A DNA stretch of 64,000 nt from contig JAJRTR010000140.1 in assembly GCA_024278215.1 (NCBI GenBank), forward strand, positions 1 to 64,000, in the 5' to 3' direction. Shown here in pieces: positions 7,501-15,624 of this stretch (positions are counted from its first letter, which is position 1; each line of letters starts with the position of its first letter). This stretch comes from a bacterium (GTDB taxonomy: Bacteria; UBP15; UBA6099; JAJRTR01). Below the pieces are notes generated by a model, which saw only the letters and a program-made list of their open reading frames with translations, searched no databases and was not told the origin of the DNA. Both the position numbers and the translations under genes were made by a program.

Positions 7501-8817
7501 TCATTTCACACTTATCTCCACCGGATGGTCGAGGATGTTCAGGTATTCGATTTCGTCGCCGCGCGCGTATTCCGGGCAGTTGTACATGATCGAGGTGAGC
7601 CGCCAGACTCCTTTTGTGATTGTCTCCATCTTGCCGACATCGTAGCCGAGCGCGCCGAACTGGCCGGGTGTGTTCTCGGGCGGCTGAAGGGCGGTGATGT
7701 CGTCCATGTAGTAGAGCGACGGCACGGCCTCGAGTTCGCTGTCGAATTCAAGGCGGTTGATCCATGCGCCGCGCCTGCCTTCTTCCGTCCCATAGACCAC
7801 CGACCACTTGTAGGGCGACAGGTCGAGGTTTTTCTCCGCTTCCGACATTACGCCGTCGAATACGACGCCGTCCGGATTGTTCTCGTTGATAAAAACTTTT
7901 CCACGCTGGTTTTCATTGCCGTCGGTGATAACACGGAACTGGAACGACTCCGCCAGCAAGCCGATGTCGAAAGGCACCTGCACTTCTGTGGGGAACTCGA
8001 ACGAGTCGCGGTAAAAGATGTTGTTGATAACCGATCCGGGACTCGCGATTTTCCAGAATATGACCATTTTATTATTGGTTCTGCGTATCACGCGCACCGG
8101 GCCATCGATATATGCAAGCAGGTCGCTCGTGAAATCGACTTCCGATTTTTCGATGGTGATTTTTACCATGCGGATTACGGTTTTCACGCGGATTTTCAGG
8201 CGGTCGACGGAATTTATGCCGTTGCCGCCGCCTGCGGGGGTGATAGCGAGCGAGTCGAACCCGATGGGCGCTTCTTTGCCGAAAGAGATAATGTAATTCC
8301 AGGCGGTTACGGTGCGGGCATCTTCGGAGATCGAGACGTAGTCGACGTCCGAACGCGGTGGCGGGTTGTCGAAAGAGAAAGCGTAGAGATGTGCCGTCGC
8401 GCCGTTCAGCGGGTCGACGGCGGTGATCTCGGCGAATTTATTATATCCCGGCGGCCAGTAATCAGGCGCTGCCCGTGCGCCGAAATCCGATATCATTACT
8501 ACAAGTTCGTCGTTCTTGTCGAAAAGGCCTTTGTCGACATCCTCAGATTTTTGCGGGCCGAACGGAAAAACCAGGTCGCCGTCCGGGCCACGCTCGTCTA
8601 TCTGGAAAGGGACGGGGCGCATATTGCCGTCTGTGAAAGAATATACCCTGATGTTTTCATTATTTTCGCCGAGCAGGCTTTCGAGTTTTGCGCCTGCGAT
8701 AATCACGGGATCGGCTACACGATCGATCCGCTTTTCCGCAGCGTGTGCCCTGGCGACTACTGTCAGCATTACGATAAATACAGTGAAGAGCTTATTTACA
8801 ATATTATTAATCATCAT
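7501..8817 (-). CDS. Secreted protein of unknown function, 438 aa
   Basis: The start is ATG 8817 (ATG 8814 is equally possible). A signal peptide (FTVFIVMLTVVARAHA) precedes a mature domain of alternating beta-strand character, with motifs VYSFTDGNMRPVPFQIDERGPDGD and FDKNDELVVMISDFG near residues 60-115, then a repeated beta-sandwich-like region. The FQIDE-x-FPFG segment recalls large periplasmic or outer-membrane-associated proteins of unknown role in environmental Desulfobacterota-type genomes, but I cannot name a family. No catalytic motif is evident. It converges with the second Spy-like gene, 30 bp away. Confidence 0.7.
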   Translation of the reverse strand: MMINNIVNKLFTVFIVMLTVVARAHAAEKRIDRVADPVIIAGAKLESLLGENNENIRVYSFTDGNMRPVPFQIDERGPDGDLVFPFGPQKSEDVDKGLFDKNDELVVMISDFGARAAPDYWPPGYNKFAEITAVDPLNGATAHLYAFSFDNPPPRSDVDYVSISEDARTVTAWNYIISFGKEAPIGFDSLAITPAGGGNGINSVDRLKIRVKTVIRMVKITIEKSEVDFTSDLLAYIDGPVRVIRRTNNKMVIFWKIASPGSVINNIFYRDSFEFPTEVQVPFDIGLLAESFQFRVITDGNENQRGKVFINENNPDGVVFDGVMSEAEKNLDLSPYKWSVVYGTEEGRRGAWINRLEFDSELEAVPSLYYMDDITALQPPENTPGQFGALGYDVGKMETITKGVWRLTSIMYNCPEYARGDEIEYLNILDHPVEISVK

Positions 8818-8980
8818 ATTCAGGCCCTTATCAGCACATCATTACATGTGAAAACGCGCAATGGGAGTAACACATATACCCCGATCGGGACAACATGCGC
8901 TATTTTAGACAATCGGGCTGCAAATATGAAGCAAAAGCAATAAAAAAGAGTGGAATTGTCGGAAAAAGAAGGAAGAAAAA

Positions 8981-10264
8981 TCAGGAAAATTCGGCAAGGA
9001 GAGTGCCGGCGGCGGTTTTGAGCCTGTCGATCTCGTGGCTTATCATAGCTGTGGCGGATTGCGCTGTTATTACCGATTTCGTCATACTGGTGATCTCATC
9101 GGCATAGTCAGTGTCCTGGAGACGTGATTGCGAGTCGGACATATTAGTTGTCTGGACACTGTTTTCATTAAGCATGCGCTGGAGTTCGTTTATCCTGGCA
9201 CCGTCCTCGACCTGCCGGTTCGCCAGTTTCTGCAATGAAGAATCCAGGGAAGAAATCGACGCTTCAGCATCGGTCGCAGTGGAGACATTGGCGTTTATTC
9301 CCAGCGCGACCGAGTCGACTTCGTAGAAGCCGAGACTGTATTGCGCGTCGCTGTTTGTGTTGGGCGCAATCTGGATATTATCTTTATCCTGGGGTTCAAC
9401 AGCCGGTTCGTTGAAAAAAATGCCGAAGGTGATGTCCAGCACCTGTTCGTTATCAATAATAATAGTCCATGATCCGGCTGCCGGGTTTGTAAGAGTGAAA
9501 CTCTCTTCGTCCCAGCCACCCGCGCCGACATAGCCGCCCCAACCCGAGTAATCCACCTGTGTTGCACTGTCGACCGGCGCTCCCGAAACCGACTGCGCAC
9601 CGCCGCCGCCCAGATAAGTCTCCACTCCGCCGGGCGGATATGTGCTGTAAAGATATCCGAATGCTTCTGTTCCATCGGGAGAAACAAGATTCAGATCGGG
9701 AAAAGCCGCGAAACCGTCGTACCACGATGCATATATGTTTACAACTCCGCCGTTCTGGGCGGCCAGCGATGCTAAATCCACCGACATGCTTACCTGGCCG
9801 GGATGGGATGTATCAAATGGTCCTCCATAGCCCGGCACAGTCGCAAAATTGAGGTTAAAAACCTTCATGTTGTTGAATCTGGAGGCATCGTTTATCCTGT
9901 TTATTTCGTTGACCAGCGCGGTAGCCTCTTCCTGCATTTCACTGCGCTGCTTATCATTTAACGTAGCGCTATTTGCAGAACGCACGGCGAGGTCCCTTAA
10001 TCTTACGAGGATGTCTCCGACTTTTTGCGTGGCAGAATCCCTCATCTGAAGAAAACTGAGGCCATCCTGGATATTGCGCTCGGCCATCGTCAGGCCGCTT
10101 TTTTCGGATTTTATGGTATTTATTATTCCATGAGCAGAGGGGTCCTGCCCCGCACGGGAAACTTTCTGTCCGGAGGAAAGTTTTTCCATCGCAGACGAAA
10201 TCCGCCCACCGGCGGCGGTGAGGTTCCTGAAAAACTGACGTTCGTTTATGCTGCCGATTCTCAA
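8981..10264 (-). CDS. Flagellin with an inserted beta-rich central domain
   Basis: 427 residues from TTG 10264, preceded by AGAGAGA; the start gives MRIGSINERQFF, matching flagellin N-termini. The N-terminal D0/D1 helices (EKLSSGQKVSRAGQDPSAHGI, AERNIQDGLSFLQ, EINRINDASRFNNMKVF) and the C-terminal helix (DTDYADEITSMTKSVITAQSATAM...LKTAAGTLLAEFS) are clear. Between about residues 145 and 300 lies a Gly/Tyr-rich beta domain (SMSVDLASLAAQNGG, NLVSPDGTEAFGYLYS, NPAAGSWTIIIDNE) that looks like a PPC/P-domain-type sandwich on the filament surface. No other flagellar gene is in the window. Confidence 0.85.
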   Translation of the reverse strand: MRIGSINERQFFRNLTAAGGRISSAMEKLSSGQKVSRAGQDPSAHGIINTIKSEKSGLTMAERNIQDGLSFLQMRDSATQKVGDILVRLRDLAVRSANSATLNDKQRSEMQEEATALVNEINRINDASRFNNMKVFNLNFATVPGYGGPFDTSHPGQVSMSVDLASLAAQNGGVVNIYASWYDGFAAFPDLNLVSPDGTEAFGYLYSTYPPGGVETYLGGGGAQSVSGAPVDSATQVDYSGWGGYVGAGGWDEESFTLTNPAAGSWTIIIDNEQVLDITFGIFFNEPAVEPQDKDNIQIAPNTNSDAQYSLGFYEVDSVALGINANVSTATDAEASISSLDSSLQKLANRQVEDGARINELQRMLNENSVQTTNMSDSQSRLQDTDYADEITSMTKSVITAQSATAMISHEIDRLKTAAGTLLAEFS

Positions 10265-10434
10265 ACGTTTTCTCTCTCTATGCGGTGTGTAATATAAGTA
10301 ATGCATCGCCTGCGGCACTGCATGCAATGTCCATAGACGTAATAGTAGTTTTATGTTTTGGAAAATAGTTTTGATGCTGAAACGATGCGGGTGGCTTATG
10401 CCCGCAACGATAACAGATTTTCTCTCTACTGCAA

Positions 10435-10463
10435 ATATTATTAGAGAATCCGGTTTTTGTCAA
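10435..10463 (-). promoter_or_regulatory. Sigma70-type promoter of the flagellin gene
   Basis: Read leftward: TTGACA (10458-10463), a 17-bp spacer and TAATAT (10435-10440). The start lies about 170 nt downstream at 10264, giving a long leader. The usual sigma28 flagellin promoter was not seen. Confidence 0.6.
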
Positions 10464-10507
10464 TCGTTTTATTAATAATTTATTATTAAATATCCAGTCT
10501 AATATCG

Positions 10508-12679
10508 TCAAGAATCTTTCTCGACGATGAAGCCGTAGTAGCGTCCCAGCCAGTATGGGAGCAGCCAGAATGTGCCGGCTTCCTCGCGCCGCGCGCCGCA
10601 ACCCGTGTCGAGTTTGTATGGGTTTTCGTTCCATTTCATAACGGAACGCTCGTCGGGCGGAAGCGGTGTTTGGGCGAGGTTGTCGCCGTGTCTGCCAAGC
10701 GATGTCCTGAAGACGACATCCGCGCGCTGGCTGTTTCGATGGTCCCACCAGATCAGGTCGAGCGATATTCTCTTCAACGTGAAAATCGCGCCGTTGATGT
10801 CGAAATCCGTGCCGTCAGGCATCACGGCGCCATATATGAAATTGAAGAGCGGGTTTCGCTCGGGCTGTTCGATTTTCCATGAACGAACGATGCTTTTGCG
10901 GTAATACTTGAGGAGGAAAGGATGCTGCTCATATTTCAAAAGCGGGTAGTAGGAGAGGAAAGCGAGTTCGTCGTCCGAGTGGTTTGCCATGCCGGGCTGA
11001 TTATTTTTCTGTTTAACCATATATTTCGCGTAATTGTGGTTTTTCGCGAGGTCGGTGTAAGCATCGGCGAACTTTTTGTCCCCTGTGATGTGGTAGGCGG
11101 TTTTCATGATGGAGAGTATCTCGAGCGCGTTGAGGTTGCGCTGGAAACGGAATTTAGTGTTAAGGTAGTGTGGGTTCCAGCGGCCCCAGGTGGTGGGTTC
11201 GCCGTCGGCGTCGATGAGGAAGTAGTCGTTGTCGACGAGATAGCCTGCGATGAGACGCACTTTCTCGCGGATTTCCTCTTTTTCGGACTCGGTCGCGCAC
11301 ACGTCGTAGTATACGGAATAAGCGTAGAAGTGGCCGTCCATTTCATCGGAACTGGTGTCGCCCTTCCAGCGCCATTTGCCGTCGGAAGTGATGTGGTTCC
11401 ATTCGCCGCCGCCGTGCGGATAGTCGGGTTCGGCGAACGAACGTGAGATGAAACCGGGTATCTCGTTCACCGTCTCGAGAAACATGAGTGCTTCGAGCGA
11501 CTCGCGGGCGAATTTCTTCGCTTCCGGCGCGCCCGTCACCGCATAGCGGTAGCATTCGGCGGCGATATACATCGACGTCCATAGCCCGTCGTTGTCGTTG
11601 GTGTTGAGAAAAACCGAATCGAGATCGCCGGGGATTTCGAGCACGGAGTCCGATACGAGGCCGTGGCGAACATGGCGAAGCCGTGTTTTTTCTTCCATGC
11701 TCTCCGCCTTCTCCGCGAGCGTCATCATCCTGTATTCTATGCGCGACGCGCCTGCGGGAGTTCCCAGCCACGCGCCGCCGCCGGGCATTTCAATTATTGC
11801 TGTAACCCGGTCGTCGGGGATGTATTCGAGACCCTGGAGATACTGCCATTCTCCCGCATTGTAGCGCGCCGCGCCTATCGCCGTGCCCACCCACAGCAGG
11901 TCGCCGCCGCCCGCAAGGCACAGAACGTTTTCGTAGGGCAGTCCGCCGTTCTTTCCCGTAATATTCTTCCATTGCGTTTTCCTGTCGAACCTGCTGATGC
12001 CCTTCGATGTGGCGACAAACAGGTAGCCGTCTTTGTCCACGAGCAAGTCGCGCACATTGTTGCTGATGAGGCCCGGAGCATTGTCGGCGTGTCGGTATGC
12101 CGTCACGGACCGCCCGTCATAGGATGCAAGCCCGTTGTTGAACCCGATCCACGCCTTACCGTCGGCATCCTTCGCCAGTGCCGTGACAGCGCTCGATCCG
12201 AACAGATCGATTCTTTCGTGCCTTCCGTCTTTAATCCAGAACAAACCTTTGGAAGTGCCGGCGAGAAACCCGCCGTTCCAGTCGATGAAGGAAGTGACAT
12301 CGCGGTTGAACAACTGCTCGGCGGGCTCTGCCGCACCGGTTGATATACGAAACAGTCCGTCGAGCCCGGATACGATAAGTCCGTTTTCCGCACATTCGAT
12401 CCGAGTGATGCCGGTCGAAACACCGGTCGCCGCCGATTTTTTCCATTCACTGCCGTCGAAATATACGATTCCCTCCTGCGTGCCCGCATATAAGGTTCCC
12501 CCGCACATGGCGAAAGTGTTTATTGCAGGCGAAGGCACTTTGCCCGCAAGCGGATACTTGTGCACGACTTTCTGCGGATACCTGCCGACTGCAACGGACT
12601 GCTTCGCGGCTATCGCTGCGGAAGCAGCCATCGTGATTAAAAGTAATGCGGTTAAGGATATTCTTTTTATCTGTTTCAT
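10508..12679 (-). CDS. Secreted beta-propeller protein with C-terminal (alpha/alpha) toroid domain
   Basis: 723 residues with a signal peptide (ISLTALLLITMAASAAIAA). Residues 40-330 contain repeated Reg_prop/two-component propeller blades (LYAGTQEGIVYFDGSEWK, FLAGTSKGLFWI, AWIGFNNGLASYDGRS, LFVATSKGISRFDRK, LWVGTAIGAARY, AWLGTPAGASRI). Residues 350-715 are helical with WTSMYIAAECYRYAVTG, DEMDGHFYAYSVYYDV, DGEPTTWGRWNP and LNALEILSIMKTAYHITGDKKFADAY, the pattern of an (alpha/alpha)6 barrel as in polysaccharide hydrolases or lyases. Substrate and catalytic residues are not assigned. It probably binds and processes a surface glycan (inference). Confidence 0.78.
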   Translation of the reverse strand: MKQIKRISLTALLLITMAASAAIAAKQSVAVGRYPQKVVHKYPLAGKVPSPAINTFAMCGGTLYAGTQEGIVYFDGSEWKKSAATGVSTGITRIECAENGLIVSGLDGLFRISTGAAEPAEQLFNRDVTSFIDWNGGFLAGTSKGLFWIKDGRHERIDLFGSSAVTALAKDADGKAWIGFNNGLASYDGRSVTAYRHADNAPGLISNNVRDLLVDKDGYLFVATSKGISRFDRKTQWKNITGKNGGLPYENVLCLAGGGDLLWVGTAIGAARYNAGEWQYLQGLEYIPDDRVTAIIEMPGGGAWLGTPAGASRIEYRMMTLAEKAESMEEKTRLRHVRHGLVSDSVLEIPGDLDSVFLNTNDNDGLWTSMYIAAECYRYAVTGAPEAKKFARESLEALMFLETVNEIPGFISRSFAEPDYPHGGGEWNHITSDGKWRWKGDTSSDEMDGHFYAYSVYYDVCATESEKEEIREKVRLIAGYLVDNDYFLIDADGEPTTWGRWNPHYLNTKFRFQRNLNALEILSIMKTAYHITGDKKFADAYTDLAKNHNYAKYMVKQKNNQPGMANHSDDELAFLSYYPLLKYEQHPFLLKYYRKSIVRSWKIEQPERNPLFNFIYGAVMPDGTDFDINGAIFTLKRISLDLIWWDHRNSQRADVVFRTSLGRHGDNLAQTPLPPDERSVMKWNENPYKLDTGCGARREEAGTFWLLPYWLGRYYGFIVEKDS

Positions 12680-12746
12680 ATTTGATTTCTCCGGAATGTC
12701 ATGTGATATTGCAGACCCATGCTCACAAGTTTATTGCGCACCGCCG

Positions 12747-13901
12747 TCAGCGTCTGCGTTCGCGCATCAGTTGCATAGCAATGACGAGTTTCTGTATCTC
12801 GCTGGTGCCTTCATATATTTCCGTGATGCGGGCGTCGCGGAAGAATCGCTCGACGGGATAGTCCGTCATGTAGCCCATACCGCCGTGTATCTGGACCGCC
12901 TCGTAGGCGCAGAAGTTTACAGCCTTCGAGCAGAAAAGTTTTACCATCGCGGAATGTTTCGTCAGTTTCATGCCCCGGTCGGCCATCCACGCAGCGTGAT
13001 AGACCATAAGGCGCGCGGCCTCGATCTGTGTCGCCATGTCGGCGAGTTTGAACTGAATAGCCTGTGTTTTGATAATCGGCTGCCCGAACTGAACGCGTTG
13101 TCGCGCGAAGTCCTGACTGAGATGCAGACATCGTTGCGCCATGCCGACACAGCCCGCGCCCAGCCCGAGACGGCCGCGATTGAGCGTTTTCATCGCCACT
13201 ACGAAGCCGGTGCCCTCGTTGCCCAGCATGTTTTCGGCCGGCACGCGCATGTCGTCGAAGATAAGCTCGGCGGTGCTCGAACCGCGAATGCCCATGTGTT
13301 TCTCGATGGTCCCGACAGCGAAGCCGGGGAAGTCTTTCTCGACGATAAACGCCGATATGCCGCCACGACTGTCGGCGTTTTTTTCCACGTTGGCGTATAC
13401 AACAATGATGTCTGCTTCTCCGCCGTTTGTGATCCATATTTTCGAACCGTTGATAATATATTCGTCGCCGACACGGCGGGCTTTTGTTTTTATCCCGGCG
13501 GCGTCCGAACCGGCTGTAGGTTCGGTGAGTGCGAACGCGCCCAGTTTTTTGCCGGTGGCAAGCGGCACGAGGTACTTCTTTTTCTGCTCTTCGGTGCCGC
13601 CGATGAACACCGACTGCGCGGCTATGCCGATATGCGCGCCGACAGCGGTGCACATTGTCGCCGACGAGTAGGCCAGTTCCTCGTTAAGAACGCAGTAGCC
13701 GAGTTCGCCCAGGCCCGTGCCGCCGTACTCGACAGGGAACGGTACGCCGAGCAGTCCGATCTCGCCGGCCTTTTTTATCGCTTCGCGTGGGAACATTTCT
13801 TCCTTGTCGATTTTGTCGGCTATCGGCTCGACATCTTTCTTCACGAAATCTTTCACGAGTTTCTGAAGTGAGATTATGTCCTCAGGCAACTGGAAATCCA
13901 T
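12747..13901 (-). CDS. Acyl-CoA dehydrogenase
   Basis: 384 residues, standard family length. The start ATG 13901 has GGGAGG at 6-nt spacing. It oxidises an acyl-CoA to the enoyl-CoA with FAD and an electron-transfer flavoprotein. Signatures present: GAFALTEPTAGSDAAG (FAD/substrate loop), WITNGGEADIIVVYA, GIRGSSTAELIFDDMRVP, QIHGGMGYM and EIYEGTSEIQ, whose first Glu after IY matches the catalytic base of medium/short-chain enzymes. The enoyl-CoA hydratase that could act next is far away (61006), so no local beta-oxidation operon is evident. Chain-length specificity is not readable. Confidence 0.93.
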   Translation of the reverse strand: MDFQLPEDIISLQKLVKDFVKKDVEPIADKIDKEEMFPREAIKKAGEIGLLGVPFPVEYGGTGLGELGYCVLNEELAYSSATMCTAVGAHIGIAAQSVFIGGTEEQKKKYLVPLATGKKLGAFALTEPTAGSDAAGIKTKARRVGDEYIINGSKIWITNGGEADIIVVYANVEKNADSRGGISAFIVEKDFPGFAVGTIEKHMGIRGSSTAELIFDDMRVPAENMLGNEGTGFVVAMKTLNRGRLGLGAGCVGMAQRCLHLSQDFARQRVQFGQPIIKTQAIQFKLADMATQIEAARLMVYHAAWMADRGMKLTKHSAMVKLFCSKAVNFCAYEAVQIHGGMGYMTDYPVERFFRDARITEIYEGTSEIQKLVIAMQLMRERRR

Positions 13902-14008
13902 AGGGGGGCCTCCCGGTGTTGGTTGTAATACTATTGATTCTGTTCGATAACGCAAATATAAAAGACACGCAATTTCAGATGTTATTCTATAGGTGAATCG
14001 CGACAGGA

Positions 14009-14923
14009 TCAAAGGAAATCGCGGGATACCATGACAAGCCGCTCGTTGAGCATGTTGAGCGCGACATCCGTCGCGTCGAGCGGATAGAGGGAAAGCGACT
14101 GTTTGTCGAGCAGGATAGTGACCTTCGCTGGGAACTCGTCGTCGGCAAGCCAGAGGATATATTCGGCGGGCAGCCGGGGAAATATATTGAAGATAGCCGA
14201 AGCGTCGCCGCGGTCGGTTTTCTCGCCGCCGAGCGCCTGTGCGGATTCGAGGAAAAGCGCCGTGTCGTGTCCGAAAGTATCTTCGAGGTTCTGAGTTTCG
14301 ATGCGGTGTTCACCTGTGAAAAAGTCGCGGCCCGGAAGCACATCGCGCGGTGCCGCCATGACGCCGGAAGGTTTGCCACCCGCACCTTTTGTCAGGTATA
14401 CGAGACATAGAAACGGGGCGAACCTGTCCCACTCGCCGCCGTTGCCGCCCTGTTGCTTTTTGACGGTCGTGGATTCGACGTCCACTTCCCATGTGTCACA
14501 AAGGCTTTTTAAAATGTAGCCTCCGTTGCCCGATGGCGTCGCCAGGGTGCGTTTGCAGACCTCGGCGCGGTCGCGTGTCTCGAGTTCGTCCCAGAGATGC
14601 AACACGGCCTTCGGCATGTCGTGCTTGCAGGTGGTTTCTTTCTGCTCGCGCCGCCGCTCCTGCATCGAAAGAAAACCTTCACTAAACGGGTATGGACCTT
14701 TCCTGTAGTGTTCACAGGGGAAGCTGCCGCAGTCGCGGTTGCAGTAGGAAATCTTTTTCTCCGAAGCGCATTCGAGAATAGTGCAGGCCATGCCGAAAAG
14801 GTCGAGCTGGGCGGCGATTTTCCGCTCACCGGCAAGCGACGTGCCGCTCCCGCACGAACTGCACAACCCCATCGTGTGCAGCCTGCACACCGCGCAATCT
14901 ATTCCACATGCTCCCGTACCCAT
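14009..14923 (-). CDS. Cys-rich DUF3795/DUF3786-like protein
   Basis: 304 residues. The N-terminal 75 residues are Cys-dense: CGIDCAVC, CSSCGSG, ACTILECA and YCNRDCGSFPCEHY, a pattern of DUF3795-type putative metal or iron-sulfur sites. The C-terminal two thirds (FAPFLCLVYLTKGAGGKPSG, LPGRDFFTGEH, GDASAIFNIFPRLPAEYILWLADDEFPAKVTILLD) matches the style of DUF3786 proteins found in anaerobes alongside corrinoid or Fe-S enzymes. The biochemical role is unknown. No strong ribosome site precedes the ATG. Confidence 0.65.
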   Translation of the reverse strand: MGTGACGIDCAVCRLHTMGLCSSCGSGTSLAGERKIAAQLDLFGMACTILECASEKKISYCNRDCGSFPCEHYRKGPYPFSEGFLSMQERRREQKETTCKHDMPKAVLHLWDELETRDRAEVCKRTLATPSGNGGYILKSLCDTWEVDVESTTVKKQQGGNGGEWDRFAPFLCLVYLTKGAGGKPSGVMAAPRDVLPGRDFFTGEHRIETQNLEDTFGHDTALFLESAQALGGEKTDRGDASAIFNIFPRLPAEYILWLADDEFPAKVTILLDKQSLSLYPLDATDVALNMLNERLVMVSRDFL

Positions 14924-15624
14924 AGCGGTATTATATATGTTTTATTAAAATGAACCAAATACAATTTTCCAATATCCTGAACGGTTATGACCAATCATAA
15001 TTTCAACCCAAAGAGTCCGCGGAGAGGGAGATAACAAATAAACTGAACTTGTGCGTTTTCATAAAAGGTAGTGCCATGTCAACAAAGAGAAGATGTAAGA
15101 TGTGGTAGCGTAAAAATAATAAAAGTGTAGGGCGGAGTCACCGTACCCCGCCTCAACTTGTGCCTGCACAAACCGTTTCCGCGAGAAATATGTTCAGACG
15201 GAGTTCAGAATTTTGCAATTGGCTCTTTAGAAATAAACTTAAATTTTGAATCAGACCATATATCGTGGTAAAATATGTACAATAAGTTTATTGATCGAAA
15301 AGAATTCTCCGATGCTTGCATCGGTATTAAAAGAAACTATGTGTGCTGTGCTCGAACTGTTTTTTGGGGCACGGACAACAGCGTTGATGACGAATGCAGA
15401 AGCGGAATACTTTATGAACTGAATAATGATTCCGGCGCAAAAGTGTTTGTTGCTATTAGGCAATCGGCGATTTAACACTATCGCACGCAAGTGTTAAAGA
15501 CTTTGATGCACAATCACGACCACAATAAGCAGCAGAATGGTAAGACCGGACTTTTTGCGCAGGAATCAATAATATACTAACCCTCTAACCTAATAGGGGA
15601 AATACGCTCGGAGAGGTGTTTCTG
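14924..15624. other. Intergenic region with a MITE fragment and a palindrome
   Basis: About 700 bp with no convincing gene. It holds a terminal fragment of the MITE family at 15202-15225 and a hairpin TTTAACACT (15471-15479) / AGTGTTAAA (15490-15498). A 66-codon open frame at 15275-15475 opens with an R-K-x-F pattern, but similarity to PilZ is too weak to call. Confidence 0.5.
15202..15225 (+). repeat. MITE family fragment (right end only)
   Basis: AATTTTGCAATTGGCTC with a few preceding bases of the family (TTCAG). The rest of the element is absent, so this is a remnant. Confidence 0.7.

Noticed and set aside
7525-8943. 472-codon plus-strand open frame
   Set aside because: It is antisense to a signal-peptide protein whose residues look natural; the antisense product is Arg/Val-rich with no signal or domain.
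12135-13871. 578-codon plus-strand open frame
   Set aside because: Antisense to the acyl-CoA dehydrogenase and propeller genes, both certain; a result of codon bias.
15275-15475. 66-codon plus-strand frame with an R-K-x-F start
   Set aside because: Resemblance to PilZ is limited to a few residues, with no ribosome site.
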